DNA of 64,000 nucleotides from JBJTUH01 sp044346175 (GCA_044346175.1 JBIIZQ010000001.1:62001-126000), one strand, 5' to 3'. Positions 17,636 to 26,533 are shown, numbered from the stretch's first letter. Translations and numbers: made by a program. Notes: generated from the letters alone by a model not told the origin.

Positions 17636-18487
17636 CTAAGGATGACTTGGTTGTTTTACCACACGCTTTACACCTTGGGCTTTGAGCGTTTTTTGTTTAG
17701 CCAGTTCCTGCCTTATGGCTTGTTCAGCACGGGTATACAGTGCAGGGAATGTCTTGATATCCTTATTCCAAGTAGTTTCCTTTTGTAGGCGACGCATGGC
17801 ACCCTCTTTATCTTGAGGAGAAAGGGAGAAGCGGGTTAATGCCTCAGAAGCCTGTGCATCCCCATAAAGAGAAGCCTTTAAGTAATGATAGTAAGCACTC
17901 TTAGGATGATTTTTACTCTCATAGTAATGCCCCAGTTGCCTATCTGCTTCAACAGACCCCGCTGCCGATTGAAGTATCCAAGCCTTTATTTGCTTACGCA
18001 TTTCTCTAGGGGGTAAAAGCTCATCCACACGTTGCACCATGTGTTTTGTAAGATGTGGCGTGTGTTCACCCTCCACCAGAAACCGACCCAGTGAAAGTAC
18101 CTCTTTACCCGGGCTTTTTGTTTCCTTCTTTAAAGCGGCATCAAAGGCGGTAAGTAAATCTTTTTGAGAGGTTTTCCATTGTTTCCGCCACGCTTGCTTG
18201 AACTGGTCTTCTATGTCGGGTTGAGCATTTAACAGTTGCTCAACATCACTTTGTGACGGTAAGTTCTTTGGGGTTGACAATACAGGTGCTGACCCCATGG
18301 ATGAGTTTGGGGGTGTAGCTTGCGTCGATTGTTGCGTGTGTACAGATTGTGAGGTCTGAATACTCGCACTCCAAGAAGCACTTACCGCAAAAAGATACCA
18401 GACAAGCGTCATAAAACATGCCATAGTCATCAAGCGTTGATGTTTGAAATGAAACTGAAACTTTCGGAAAATAGAAGGGGTTATCAT
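17636..18487 (-). CDS. exported Sel1/TPR-like protein
   Basis: 283 aa with an N-terminal signal sequence (positively charged, then hydrophobic at about residues 19-38, likely cleavage after SASWSA). A Ser/Thr/Gln-rich stretch follows, then a helical C-terminal domain. Residues about 185-225 (AAGSVEADRQLGHYYESK, YYHYLKASLYGDAQA) resemble one or two Sel1/TPR repeats that bind partner proteins. It is the most downstream of five exported proteins on the minus strand (17636-23455). The pairing of Sel1 repeats with a signal peptide suggests an envelope scaffold or assembly role; the partner is unknown. Confidence 0.6.
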   Translation of the reverse strand: MITPSIFRKFQFHFKHQRLMTMACFMTLVWYLFAVSASWSASIQTSQSVHTQQSTQATPPNSSMGSAPVLSTPKNLPSQSDVEQLLNAQPDIEDQFKQAWRKQWKTSQKDLLTAFDAALKKETKSPGKEVLSLGRFLVEGEHTPHLTKHMVQRVDELLPPREMRKQIKAWILQSAAGSVEADRQLGHYYESKNHPKSAYYHYLKASLYGDAQASEALTRFSLSPQDKEGAMRRLQKETTWNKDIKTFPALYTRAEQAIRQELAKQKTLKAQGVKRVVKQPSHP

Positions 18488-18513
18488 ACCCGTAAGTCCT
18501 TTCGTGATAGAGG

Positions 18514-19377
18514 CTAATGTTGGTTTACTGGCACTGTATGCTTATAGGTGTGTGTTTGAGCTTTGAGCATCGTGTCTTTGAGTTCTGTCATCACACCCGG
18601 TACTTGTAAACGCTGCTCATATTCCAACATATTCCAAGTGAGTTCTAACAGTGTGGTTGCTTTGGTATAGCCACTATCAGAAGCTAACTTAAGCCAGACA
18701 TAAGAGTTGAGTAAATCCTTACTATTAAACGCCCTACGTTGTAAACGAACGGCATAAGCATACATCGCTTCAGGATACCCTGCGAGTGCAGACGTTTTAA
18801 GCCAGTGCATTGCCTCGAAAGGATTGCGTCGTAAGCCCAAAGCCCCATCCTCATACGCAAGTGCTAGCTGATAAGCCGCTTGAGCATCGCCTGCCTGAGC
18901 AGCACTCCGCAACGCTTGAAGAGCATCCATAGGGGTGAGTGGGTTCGATGTGTTCTCTGTCGTAACCTCATGCTTCTTCAAAAACCCTAAGGGTTGACTC
19001 ACTTGGGTCTCAAGTGTTTTCCAATGCGTATGCAGTGCCAACAACATCGTCCCCACGGGAGACTCTTGCTTCACACCTACAATAGGTGCGGGTCTCTTCA
19101 AAGCATCCGATGAAAAAGATACTTTATGCTTCAATGATGGAGAAGTACTTTCTACCATATTGGGCATGCTCGAAGCATTTGCTTGAGAAGACATCATCAC
19201 AGGTACTCTATCTGGTGTCACGCTCAAAGGTGTACACCATAAAGCCACAAACACACCAGACAAAACCCCTGTAGCAAGAATACTCGCACCTGTTAACCAA
19301 AAGAAAGAAGGGGCTTCTTTTGATTCGTCGTGCATGGTCACACGACTGTGTTGCGACGGCTTAGATAAGGTCATCAT
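18514..19377 (-). CDS. membrane-anchored Sel1-repeat protein
   Basis: I take the double ATG at 19372-19377 as the start; the longer frame from a TTG at 19437 lacks support. The product (287 aa) has a hydrophobic anchor at about residues 28-50 (FWLTGASILATGVLSGVFVALW) and a middle linker. Two to three Sel1 repeats sit in the C-terminal half: AAYQLALAYEDGALGLRRNP with EAMHWLKTSALAGYPEAMY, then SYVWLKLASDSGYTKA. Sel1 repeats are alpha-alpha protein-interaction modules. It lies 27 bp upstream of another Sel1-like gene and downstream of a third, forming a set. Confidence 0.75.
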   Translation of the reverse strand: MMTLSKPSQHSRVTMHDESKEAPSFFWLTGASILATGVLSGVFVALWCTPLSVTPDRVPVMMSSQANASSMPNMVESTSPSLKHKVSFSSDALKRPAPIVGVKQESPVGTMLLALHTHWKTLETQVSQPLGFLKKHEVTTENTSNPLTPMDALQALRSAAQAGDAQAAYQLALAYEDGALGLRRNPFEAMHWLKTSALAGYPEAMYAYAVRLQRRAFNSKDLLNSYVWLKLASDSGYTKATTLLELTWNMLEYEQRLQVPGVMTELKDTMLKAQTHTYKHTVPVNQH

Positions 19378-19487
19378 ACGTATTATCGTTCCTGTCAAAA
19401 TAATGTAAAAGTAAAAACCATAAGGTTCTTGAATCAACCACAGATAAGAGCATCTCTCGGAGTATCTATTTAAGCGTTGAAGGGATT

Positions 19488-20687
19488 TTATCTATCCAGT
19501 ACGGCGTTGTAACGAGGCACTGTACGCTGTAGCTGTGCCATACGTGATTTTGCAGTACTGAGTAACTCATTAGGTACCATCTTTTCAACCGCTGGTAGTT
19601 GAAGCTTTGCCTCGGCACACCCTCGGTTAGACGCAAGATAGAGCCACGCCAAAACATCCACAGGATTAGGCTCAGCCCCAATCCCTTTCATGAGTGCAAT
19701 GGCATGTAAAAGCATCGCAGAGGGATGTCCTGCAAAGGCTCCCTTTTTAGCATATTTTGCCATTTCAGTATCACTTTGCGTCACAAGAATCCCCAAACGA
19801 TAGAACTCTGCCAATACAAAGTTCGCTTCGGCGTGTCCAAGCATCGCCGCTGATTTAATCTGTTGTGCCATAAACGCACCATCATAGGGACGATAAGAGG
19901 CAAAGGCTTGCTTCTGCTTTTGATTTGCCACTTCAATACTTTGGCTCAAAGCCTGAATACGAGCCTGTGAGGTACTAGGTTTTCCAATTTCCTGACGATA
20001 CGTGACATAAACCATTTGGGTTTCCTGCTGTGCCCGAATCAACTGGGCAAATTTAACAACCTCCTGATTTGCTAATTGCACTTGCTGAGGCGTAAGCTGA
20101 CTCTCTAACCGTGAAGCTGCATCCTCACTCAAGCCATCCTGTGCAAGCTTGGCACCCTTCTGGTAATACGCATAAGCCATAGCCAGGTGTCCTTTTTTCT
20201 CATAAAGCTCACCTAAAGCATAAAGGGCGTTAATATCACCTTTAAACATGAGCTGCCAGTACTTCAAGGCAACATCGATTTGTTCTTCTTTACTCAATTT
20301 GACCTGTTCCAAAGCCGTGACAGAAGCTGGTTTTTTAATCGCCTGACTCACAGGGTCATCGTTTTGGGTGTCTTCTCCAGGTACAGAGACTAAACCATCT
20401 TTGACTTCAATCTCATCACTTGCCTGAGAAGAAGCAGCAGGCGTTTTAGTCGCAGGTACCCCTTCCTTATTGGAAGTCCCTACCTGAATACTTGCAGCCA
20501 TGACAACACTACTTGAACAAACCAGATGGCACATCACGCACAATGCCAACGCAAAACTTAACGCAACCCGCCATGGGGTATCATTTAAATACGCAAACAC
20601 GGTGTCATGACCATATGAGCTAGTCTCTTGGTGTCTCAAGACCCTATCCTCCTGTGATAAATTTTGTAAATGATTGTAAAAAGCCAC
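19488..20687 (-). CDS. exported Sel1-repeat protein
   Basis: 399 aa from a GTG start. A hydrophobic segment at about residues 40-63 (VALSFALALCVMCHLVC) is a signal peptide or anchor. An acidic Ser/Thr-rich linker follows. Sel1/TPR-like repeats flank a coiled-coil stretch: ALKYWQLMFKGDINALYALGELYEKKGHLAMA near 150-180, then QIKSAAMLGHAEANFVLAEFYRLG, AKKGAFAGHPSAMLLHAIALMKG and LASNRGCAEAKLQL in the last 120 residues. It belongs with the two downstream Sel1-type neighbours. Confidence 0.75.
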   Translation of the reverse strand: MAFYNHLQNLSQEDRVLRHQETSSYGHDTVFAYLNDTPWRVALSFALALCVMCHLVCSSSVVMAASIQVGTSNKEGVPATKTPAASSQASDEIEVKDGLVSVPGEDTQNDDPVSQAIKKPASVTALEQVKLSKEEQIDVALKYWQLMFKGDINALYALGELYEKKGHLAMAYAYYQKGAKLAQDGLSEDAASRLESQLTPQQVQLANQEVVKFAQLIRAQQETQMVYVTYRQEIGKPSTSQARIQALSQSIEVANQKQKQAFASYRPYDGAFMAQQIKSAAMLGHAEANFVLAEFYRLGILVTQSDTEMAKYAKKGAFAGHPSAMLLHAIALMKGIGAEPNPVDVLAWLYLASNRGCAEAKLQLPAVEKMVPNELLSTAKSRMAQLQRTVPRYNAVLDR

Positions 20688-20821
20688 GATACTTCATCGT
20701 AAGCCGCATACACCTTCTGCTTGAAAGCATCCGTACTTGTTCAAAATAGCCACAAGTACGAGAGCATCAAGAGGTGTATCGTCTGGCGTACACCCTTGGG
20801 GCATAGCATTAAGGTCGCAAA

Positions 20822-20837
20822 TCCTACAAATGTAGGA
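20822..20837. repeat. short palindromic element between two minus-strand genes
   Basis: TCCTACAAATGTAGGA folds into a 6-bp stem with a 4-nt loop. It lies in the 216-bp gap 20688-20903, which has no gene of its own; the ORF crossing it looks like translated repeat. Possibly a REP-like unit. Confidence 0.4.
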
Positions 20838-20903
20838 ATCAAGCCTCTTTTTTGTATCTGTCTCAAACGCTCAACAAAACCCATGCCGCCCCATGCACAT
20901 ACC

Positions 20904-21767
20904 TTAGGGGTGTAACACAGCGGTGTATTGTGTATCAAATTCAGTCATGGTGGTTTGCCCCACCATCAGAACCAGTGCCTCTCTCGCCTGAAGGGCATGC
21001 TGGTGATACGTCGTGACCTGTTCAGCCAGTTGGTCAAATTGTGCTTGCATCAGTTGCACCACAGGGTGATGCTCAGCATCCATCGTCGCAAGTCCTTCTT
21101 GTTGACATAGGGCTTGATAGGCGGCTTGAAAGTCCTGATAGGTTTCGCGCTTAGCTTTTTGAGCTTGGTAGGCAAGACGTGTCCAATGTCGGTAAGTCGT
21201 GTAACGTGCAATTAACTGATGTTGCAACAACTCAATTTCTTTAGTCAGCAACACAATATCAGTATCATTCATGGGTAACTGAGAGACCACTTTACCAGGG
21301 CTATCCACAGGACGCAGTGCTTGGTCAAGGACTTGACCACTCATCAATCCTAACGGACTCCCTGTTAACATGGACCCCGTTAAGGCACCAAGCTTTACAA
21401 CCCCTCGAGCGACATCAGAGACTTTCTCTCCCGATGTCTTTTGTGCCATGGCTTGCGTGGGTTGCTGGATACGTTCTAACGCCAAGCGAATAGGTGCGCT
21501 TTGAGAGACAGCAGCTTGCCACAACATTTGAAGTCCCTGCTGCTCTTGTGTTTGCAAGGTCATTTGTTGGTTTTGAAGCCCCTCAAAAATAGCGTACCGT
21601 GTGGCAGGCGGTAAAGGGAGGGAGGTATCTGCTGGCATGGATAAACCAGAGGGTGTACTTGGTAGCTCATACCCCCAAACCAAACTGAGGGACATCCCCA
21701 TAAAAAAGGTCAGCAGTAACAGGCATGGCAGGCAAGAGGCGTGTATCCGTTGAATCATTTTTGCCAT
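20904..21767 (-). CDS. exported coiled-coil protein, paralogue of 21755-23455
   Basis: 287 aa with a classic signal peptide (LPCLLLLTFFMGMSLSLVWG, about residues 13-32). A first helix contains LQMLWQAAVSQSAPIRLALE. A small hydrophobic Gly-rich stretch follows (GALTGSMLTGSPLGLMSG). Two long coiled-coil helices (about 165-285) read QHQLIARYTTYRHWTRLAYQAQKAK and onward. The pattern and several motifs are shared with the upstream gene, which it overlaps by 13 bp. Helical hairpins of this type occur in TolC-like outer-membrane factors, but no beta-barrel segments are evident, so I leave function open. Confidence 0.65.
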   Translation of the reverse strand: MAKMIQRIHASCLPCLLLLTFFMGMSLSLVWGYELPSTPSGLSMPADTSLPLPPATRYAIFEGLQNQQMTLQTQEQQGLQMLWQAAVSQSAPIRLALERIQQPTQAMAQKTSGEKVSDVARGVVKLGALTGSMLTGSPLGLMSGQVLDQALRPVDSPGKVVSQLPMNDTDIVLLTKEIELLQHQLIARYTTYRHWTRLAYQAQKAKRETYQDFQAAYQALCQQEGLATMDAEHHPVVQLMQAQFDQLAEQVTTYHQHALQAREALVLMVGQTTMTEFDTQYTAVLHP

Positions 21768-23455
21768 AAACGTTTCCTAAAATGAGGTATCTCAGTCAGA
21801 GAGGAAGATTCAGATGCGTACGATGAAGGATGACTCTCTTGAGCTGTCTTATCATCCTGAGACAGGGCATGAGGTAACTCGGGAGGGGTCAGAGCATCCA
21901 AAGCTTCCAGCATGGCCTTGGCAGACTTTACTTTGTTTTTTTTCTGCTTGGGGGTTGCGGTGACTTTTGAGGTGGATGATGATGAAGAGGAGGAGGAGGA
22001 GGGAGATGAAGAGGTCATAAGGCCACCCCCAGAGGCTTTCCCTTGGTGACGGTGTACTTGAGCTTTAGGCGTTGGGGATGCTTTTGTTGATTGGGTTGAA
22101 AGGGAGGTATCCACTTTGGCAGCAGTATCGGGTGTTTTAGGTTTTTCAGGCGATGTATGTTGCGTTTTTAATGCCTGCTCTTTAGGGGTTAGAAGCACTT
22201 GCTGAAGGGGGGAGGTGCTTACGCCCTCACCAACATGCTTTATGGGTGCAGTTTTTGTCTTTTTTTCAGAAGGTTTGAGTATTTCTTGTTCTGACTGTGC
22301 CAAAGTTTTACCTGAAACCTCTTGAGGGAGGTGTCCTGTAATAAGGGCAAGACGAGACACAACCCCTTGTCCCGCCAAACGCTCTAGTACTTGCTGAGAG
22401 GCCAAGAACTTTTCTTGAGCTTCGAGACGTTTTAATGCCGTTTGATGATAGGTCATACCTAACATCATCGCAAGGGCGGTATTACCCTCTTTTTTCGCCC
22501 GTTCATACTGATGCTGTAAAGCATTTGCCTGAGCTTCAAGACGTTCAAGCTGGGTGAGACTGTGACGAAGGGCAAGGTAATGGTCAGTCAAACGAAGTTT
22601 AAGGGTATCGACAACCTGAGCAAGTTGAATCAGCTCGGTTTGCGAAAGCATCCGTGCTTCCTGCGTGGGGGTCAGTTTGTTTGTGGCAAGATTAGACAAC
22701 GCCTGCCCCACAGTAGCAATCGTCATATCACGGTAAAGACTCCCCCCCGGTAAAAAGAGGGTACCCACGCTTGCCCCTTGGATAAGCGTATTCAGGGTTT
22801 TTGCAACAAACAGGCTGGACCTTTTGGCATTTAAAGAGGCTGGACTGGTAAGATTCCCCACACAAAAGCGTACCACAGGATTTTTAATCAACGTCTCACG
22901 CCATAAAAGCTGTAAGTCGGCTTCCAAGTAGACGGGTGCATCGGAAGATAGACCCTTGGCAGCGTCTTCCGAAACCTCTTGCTGCTTTTGCGAAGCATCT
23001 ATCCATTGTTTCCAACCAAGGTTAGAGGCTTGGGCTTGTTTGTTTTGAGTGGTGAGTTGTTGATTCAGCTTGGCAGTTGGCGCCTGTAAGGAGGTATCTT
23101 GGTGTGTCTTCTGAGCGGTTGACGATGCCTCAGAAGACTCAGTCAGTGCTTCTTCTAAGGTGACACTCTCATGGACGTTAGAAGGCTTCAACGCATTCGT
23201 ACCCAATGCTGGGTTAAGCGTCACTATCAGCTCGGGAGGTAAAAAAGGGAGTCGTTTAGGCAAGGCTTCCGCTGCATGCACGCCAATGACAGTGCCTTGA
23301 TACGCCAACACAAGCATCACGCCTAAAAGGCGCAAACACAAGCGAGAAGTATGAAAGGATGTTGAAATCACAGGGGTATTTCCATCACTAGCACAAGGAT
23401 ACCTTTCCTTGAAACAGAGGCGTATCATCGAAGGCTTTACGTAGCCTATCTTCAT
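21755..23455 (-). CDS. exported coiled-coil protein with Ser-rich tail, paralogue of 20904-21767
   Basis: 566 aa. A signal sequence sits unusually deep (hydrophobic about residues 39-58, cleavage near VHAAEA), so the true start may be internal. Residues 175-390 align with the downstream paralogue: LQLLWRETLIKNPVVRF, a hydrophobic Gly-rich stretch, SQTELIQLAQVVDTLKLRL, YLALRHSLTQLERLEAQ. The C-terminal 180 residues are low-complexity, including a run of about ten serines and Lys-rich blocks (KQKKNKVKSAK). The gene probably leads the five-gene envelope block. Confidence 0.65.
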   Translation of the reverse strand: MKIGYVKPSMIRLCFKERYPCASDGNTPVISTSFHTSRLCLRLLGVMLVLAYQGTVIGVHAAEALPKRLPFLPPELIVTLNPALGTNALKPSNVHESVTLEEALTESSEASSTAQKTHQDTSLQAPTAKLNQQLTTQNKQAQASNLGWKQWIDASQKQQEVSEDAAKGLSSDAPVYLEADLQLLWRETLIKNPVVRFCVGNLTSPASLNAKRSSLFVAKTLNTLIQGASVGTLFLPGGSLYRDMTIATVGQALSNLATNKLTPTQEARMLSQTELIQLAQVVDTLKLRLTDHYLALRHSLTQLERLEAQANALQHQYERAKKEGNTALAMMLGMTYHQTALKRLEAQEKFLASQQVLERLAGQGVVSRLALITGHLPQEVSGKTLAQSEQEILKPSEKKTKTAPIKHVGEGVSTSPLQQVLLTPKEQALKTQHTSPEKPKTPDTAAKVDTSLSTQSTKASPTPKAQVHRHQGKASGGGLMTSSSPSSSSSSSSSTSKVTATPKQKKNKVKSAKAMLEALDALTPPELPHALSQDDKTAQESHPSSYASESSSLTEIPHFRKRLWQK

Positions 23456-23548
23456 GAAGTAAGCTTACTTCATATCCTAGGAAAGGTGCAAGTGTGTCGC
23501 AAGATTCATATACATTTGCAATGACTGGTGCAGTGACTGGATAATGTC

Positions 23549-23692
23549 TCATACTGTGCCAAAGTCATAGGCTTCTCTTGAAAGCTTAAAATGAGGGTCA
23601 ATCACAAGCACGTCGTCGTAAGTGAGTTGGTAAAGCTGGTAGACCAGCACGTCGATTTCTGCTTCTAGTTCGGCGATGCGAGCTTTGGAAGA
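23549..23692 (-). pseudogene. C-terminal remnant of a type IIG restriction-modification (Eco57I-like) enzyme
   Basis: On the minus strand about 45 codons ending at the TGA (23549-23551) read KARIAELEAEIDVLVYQLY, then QLTYDDVLVID and a short tail. This closely matches the conserved C-terminal end of Eco57I-type adenine methylase/restriction proteins (IxxLExEIDxLVYxLYxLTxxE). Upstream the frame runs into a REP-like hairpin and a stop, so only this fragment of a gene of roughly 1000 codons remains. Confidence 0.6.
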
Positions 23693-23704
23693 ACTCTCAC
23701 CCTG

Positions 23705-23723
23705 CCCTCTTCCAGAGAGAGGG
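23705..23723. repeat. REP-like hairpin
   Basis: CCCTCT and AGAGGG pair across a 7-nt loop, at the break point of the restriction-gene remnant. A similar pyrimidine/purine hairpin lies at 51358-51394. Confidence 0.4.
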
Positions 23724-23892
23724 TTCTAAAGGTGTGGCTTCCCGCCATGCTCCCTTAGTATGTGAAAGAATAAAAAAGTCCTAGCAGAGCGTTCTTCCCC
23801 TCGGTATATGAGATACCGTAAGTAGCTGGGTTACTCTCCCCTTTGATATACGGTTTAGAAGGCTATTTAGAAGAACGATATTTTTCCTAGAT

Positions 23893-23940
23893 GCTATGAA
23901 TAAAACAAGAGGGAAAATGTTCTCTTGTTTTATTCATAGC
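23893..23940. repeat. 19-bp perfect inverted repeat
   Basis: The 19-nt arm at 23893-23911 (starting GCTATGAATAAAAC) is exactly complementary to 23922-23940, with a 10-nt loop. No T-run follows on either strand, so it is not a standard terminator. It sits just upstream of the putative small terminase gene, where phage pac or cos sites often lie. Confidence 0.75.
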
Positions 23941-24013
23941 CCTTTGGTTGCGTCTATGCAAGTTGCTTCTTAATTCATATTCTTTTTATTTCTGCAAGGA
24001 ATGCTCTTACCCG

Positions 24014-24616
24014 ATGATGATGCTTTGTACATCGCATGATGACCCGTCTGATTTCGCTGATTTTCCTGATTTCCCTGACGCTTCTTCGGATACTTCTAAG
24101 CAAGATGCTGCCCATCGCTCATCTTTTAAGGTCTTTCACAGACCCCCCTTCAAAAGTTTTCCGCAAGATATGTTGGCTCATTTTCTACATTTTCCTTGGC
24201 GTTTGTATCCCCTCAAGAAGCAACCTAAGAAAGCTTTTTTCGGGCAAACGACACGAACTACACTGAAAGAAAACCCAGCGCGCTCCCTTTCAGAGGATAC
24301 TTTCCCTGAAGGTGATGCCCTTGCCCCGCCTACCTATTATCGTTTGGTAGCATCATGCCTTTCGGGTCTTGAGCATCAAAAGAAGCTTGCGCAAGCCCTT
24401 GGGGTTTCGGGGGCAACTTGGGAGGAAGCGTGCCAATTGCTTCAAGTCTCTTCGGAGCTTGGGGGTATTGTCCCTAAACTACAAACCTATCAACGGTATG
24501 CCCCTCGGTTGTTTGACCGTCTTTGTAGTGAGGTGATTTATCCTCAGGAGCGGATTGAGACGGTGGGTGTGCTGTACCAAGCGTGGGGTAAAGGCGTACG
24601 CAGAGGACGTTTTTGA
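24014..24616 (+). CDS. hypothetical protein, possible terminase small subunit
   Basis: The frame is open from a TTG at 23948, but I place the start at three consecutive ATG codons (24014), preceded by AAGGA 13 bases upstream. The product (200 aa) has an acidic Asp/Phe-rich start (DDPSDFADFPDFPDASS), a basic middle and a helical C-terminus from about residue 115 (LVASCLSGLEHQKKLAQALGVS onward). I do not recognise a domain. A small-terminase role is inferred only from its place 114 bp before the large terminase on the same strand. Confidence 0.5.
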   Translation: MMMLCTSHDDPSDFADFPDFPDASSDTSKQDAAHRSSFKVFHRPPFKSFPQDMLAHFLHFPWRLYPLKKQPKKAFFGQTTRTTLKENPARSLSEDTFPEGDALAPPTYYRLVASCLSGLEHQKKLAQALGVSGATWEEACQLLQVSSELGGIVPKLQTYQRYAPRLFDRLCSEVIYPQERIETVGVLYQAWGKGVRRGRF

Positions 24617-24730
24617 ATTCTGTTTTGCACCTCTTCTTTGCCATCTTTTCATCTTTTCTCAACATGTTTTACTTTCTGTTTTTACTTTCCGTTTGATATT
24701 GATATGAAGTAAAGAAAGCCAAGCATTTTT

Positions 24731-26287
24731 ATGTCTGAACAGCCTCCTCTCTACGACTCTCAAGACCCCCAAACCATGACGGATGCTTTTGCACGGACGT
24801 TGTCTTTATTGCCTACACAGCAGCATTTTCTGAATCCGCCTGTTGAGGTTGACCTTGATATTGCCGTGTATCAGGGTGGATTCGGTAGCGGTAAAACTTG
24901 GTCAGGATGCTTATTGGGGTTACTGTTATGTGCAAAACAGCCGGGGCTTTTACTTTTGTGTGTGGCAAAAACCTATCCTCTTTTAAAAGAAACAACGCTC
25001 CGAACTTACAAAGAACATCTTGAAGCATTGGGGCTAGAAGCTGAAATCCATTACAAGCTTACGGAGAGTTCTGGTAATACTCGAATTGTTTTTCCGCATT
25101 GGGGGCATTCAGAGATTCTTTTTAGGCATCTTCAAAATCCAGAAAAAATCAAATCGCTTAATGTGGGTGCCATTCAAGTGGAGGAGCTGAGTCAAATCAG
25201 TGAGCAGGATTTTCTCATGCTCCTTTCTCGTCTCAGGCAGCCTAACCTCTCGCATTGGCGATTTTTTGCCCACACAAACCCTCACCCCGACCTCAATGGG
25301 TGGATTGCCAAACGCTTTCCAGCAAAAAACGAGTCGGTACGTTTGGAGCATCTCACGCTATCTCAAGATAAAACGCTTAAAACTTCTTGGCGTAGAGTAT
25401 TTGCACCCACTCAGGAAAACACCTTTTTACCTCCCCATTATGCTAAAACCCTTGCAAGCCAGTATGACCCTTCTTTGAGTCTGCTGTACCTTGAGGGGCA
25501 GGATGCACAAGAGGCCCTGGGGCGTGTTGTAAAATACTTTAGTGAAGCCAATTTAGATGACACCTTGGCTTATCGACCTGATTGTGAACTGGTATTGAGC
25601 TGTGACTTTAACGTGGACCCTATGAGTTGGATTATTGGGCATCGTATCGTCCATCCTGTGACAGGTGAAGCGTGTTATGAAGTGATTGATGAACTCACCA
25701 TGCGTGACACCACTACCCAAGAAGCCGCAGAGGTTTTTGTGGCAAAATATGGTCAGCACCGTGCGGGGATTTTAGTCACGGGGGATGCTTCTGGGCAGTA
25801 TCGGCGCAGCAGTGCCAATACCCAAGCGGGGCGGACGGATTATGACATTATCATGAATACCCTTACCCGCCATGAGGTGCGTCCTGTTGCAAAACGTCTT
25901 CCAGTAAAAAACCCCTTTATTGTGGATAGAATTAACACCGTCAATGGCATCGTTTGTAATACGGAGGGCGTGCGTCGTCTTAAAATTCATCCTACACGGT
26001 GTCCATGGCTGGTGTATAACATGACCCATTTACGCTACCAAACGGGTTCACGACAATTGCAAAAATTCACCTCCAAACAGCTTGAAAACGACCATGAAGC
26101 CCGCTACCTTGGGCATCTTTATGACGCACTGGGCTATTGGATAATGCTGGAGGATGCCATCCGTCGTGTACCTCAAGAGGGGAGTCTCCTCCGAGATGGA
26201 CAAACCCTCAAGGTGGTGCATCGGCGAACGGCACAGCATTTGGCAAACTTGCGTCACCCTCTATACAGTGAGGAGGATATGCTTTAG
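24731..26287 (+). CDS. phage-type terminase large subunit
   Basis: Motor and nuclease that packages phage DNA into capsids. The ATPase domain has Walker A GGFGSGKT at residues 49-56, Walker B with catalytic acid in GAIQVEELSQ (146-155), and coupling motif HTNP at 181-184. The RNase-H-like nuclease domain shows the first aspartate in SCDFNVDP (290-297) and a second in GDAS (351-354). The likely last one is near the C-terminus in LYDALGYWIM. All are intact over 518 aa, so the protein should be active. No portal, capsid, tail or lysis gene follows: the next gene is a transporter permease. Confidence 0.88.
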   Translation: MSEQPPLYDSQDPQTMTDAFARTLSLLPTQQHFLNPPVEVDLDIAVYQGGFGSGKTWSGCLLGLLLCAKQPGLLLLCVAKTYPLLKETTLRTYKEHLEALGLEAEIHYKLTESSGNTRIVFPHWGHSEILFRHLQNPEKIKSLNVGAIQVEELSQISEQDFLMLLSRLRQPNLSHWRFFAHTNPHPDLNGWIAKRFPAKNESVRLEHLTLSQDKTLKTSWRRVFAPTQENTFLPPHYAKTLASQYDPSLSLLYLEGQDAQEALGRVVKYFSEANLDDTLAYRPDCELVLSCDFNVDPMSWIIGHRIVHPVTGEACYEVIDELTMRDTTTQEAAEVFVAKYGQHRAGILVTGDASGQYRRSSANTQAGRTDYDIIMNTLTRHEVRPVAKRLPVKNPFIVDRINTVNGIVCNTEGVRRLKIHPTRCPWLVYNMTHLRYQTGSRQLQKFTSKQLENDHEARYLGHLYDALGYWIMLEDAIRRVPQEGSLLRDGQTLKVVHRRTAQHLANLRHPLYSEEDML

Positions 26288-26533
26288 GGGCTTTTGAGGG
26301 CTTCTTCCTTTTAGGATACCCATGGGGAGACGAGCAAGGGTTTAAAAGTTTGTGTTATGATGGTAAAAAATAAAATCGTCCTTATGGTTCATAGACTTTT
26401 TTACGGACTTTTTAGGGACTGTTTTAGCGTTTATCAAGCACCAACTTATGCCAAACGATGCCAATAAGCTTTGTGCCGTGTTTCTAGTGCTTTGTTTTAC
26501 GATTTTTGATTGTCTGGATGATTCACAACCTTC

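Larger units (their letters stand above)
23456..23947. other. intergenic region with restriction remnant and hairpins
   Basis: This 492-bp stretch has no intact gene. It contains the tail of a type IIG restriction-modification gene (23549-23692), a REP-like hairpin (23705-23723), a small inverted repeat CGGTAT/ATACCG near 23801-23819, and a 19-bp perfect inverted repeat (23893-23940). It looks like a site of past insertion and deletion. Confidence 0.6.

Noticed and set aside
20741..20938. 65-codon minus-strand ORF as a gene
   Set aside because: It crosses a short palindromic element and overlaps the end of the next gene; the peptide looks like translated repeat.
20904..23455. calling the two coiled-coil paralogues TolC-type outer-membrane factors
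   Set aside because: The helical hairpins fit, but no beta-barrel strands or family motifs were visible.
24014..26287. complete prophage
   Set aside because: Only terminase genes are present; flanks are a restriction remnant and ABC permeases, with no structural, integrase or lysis genes.
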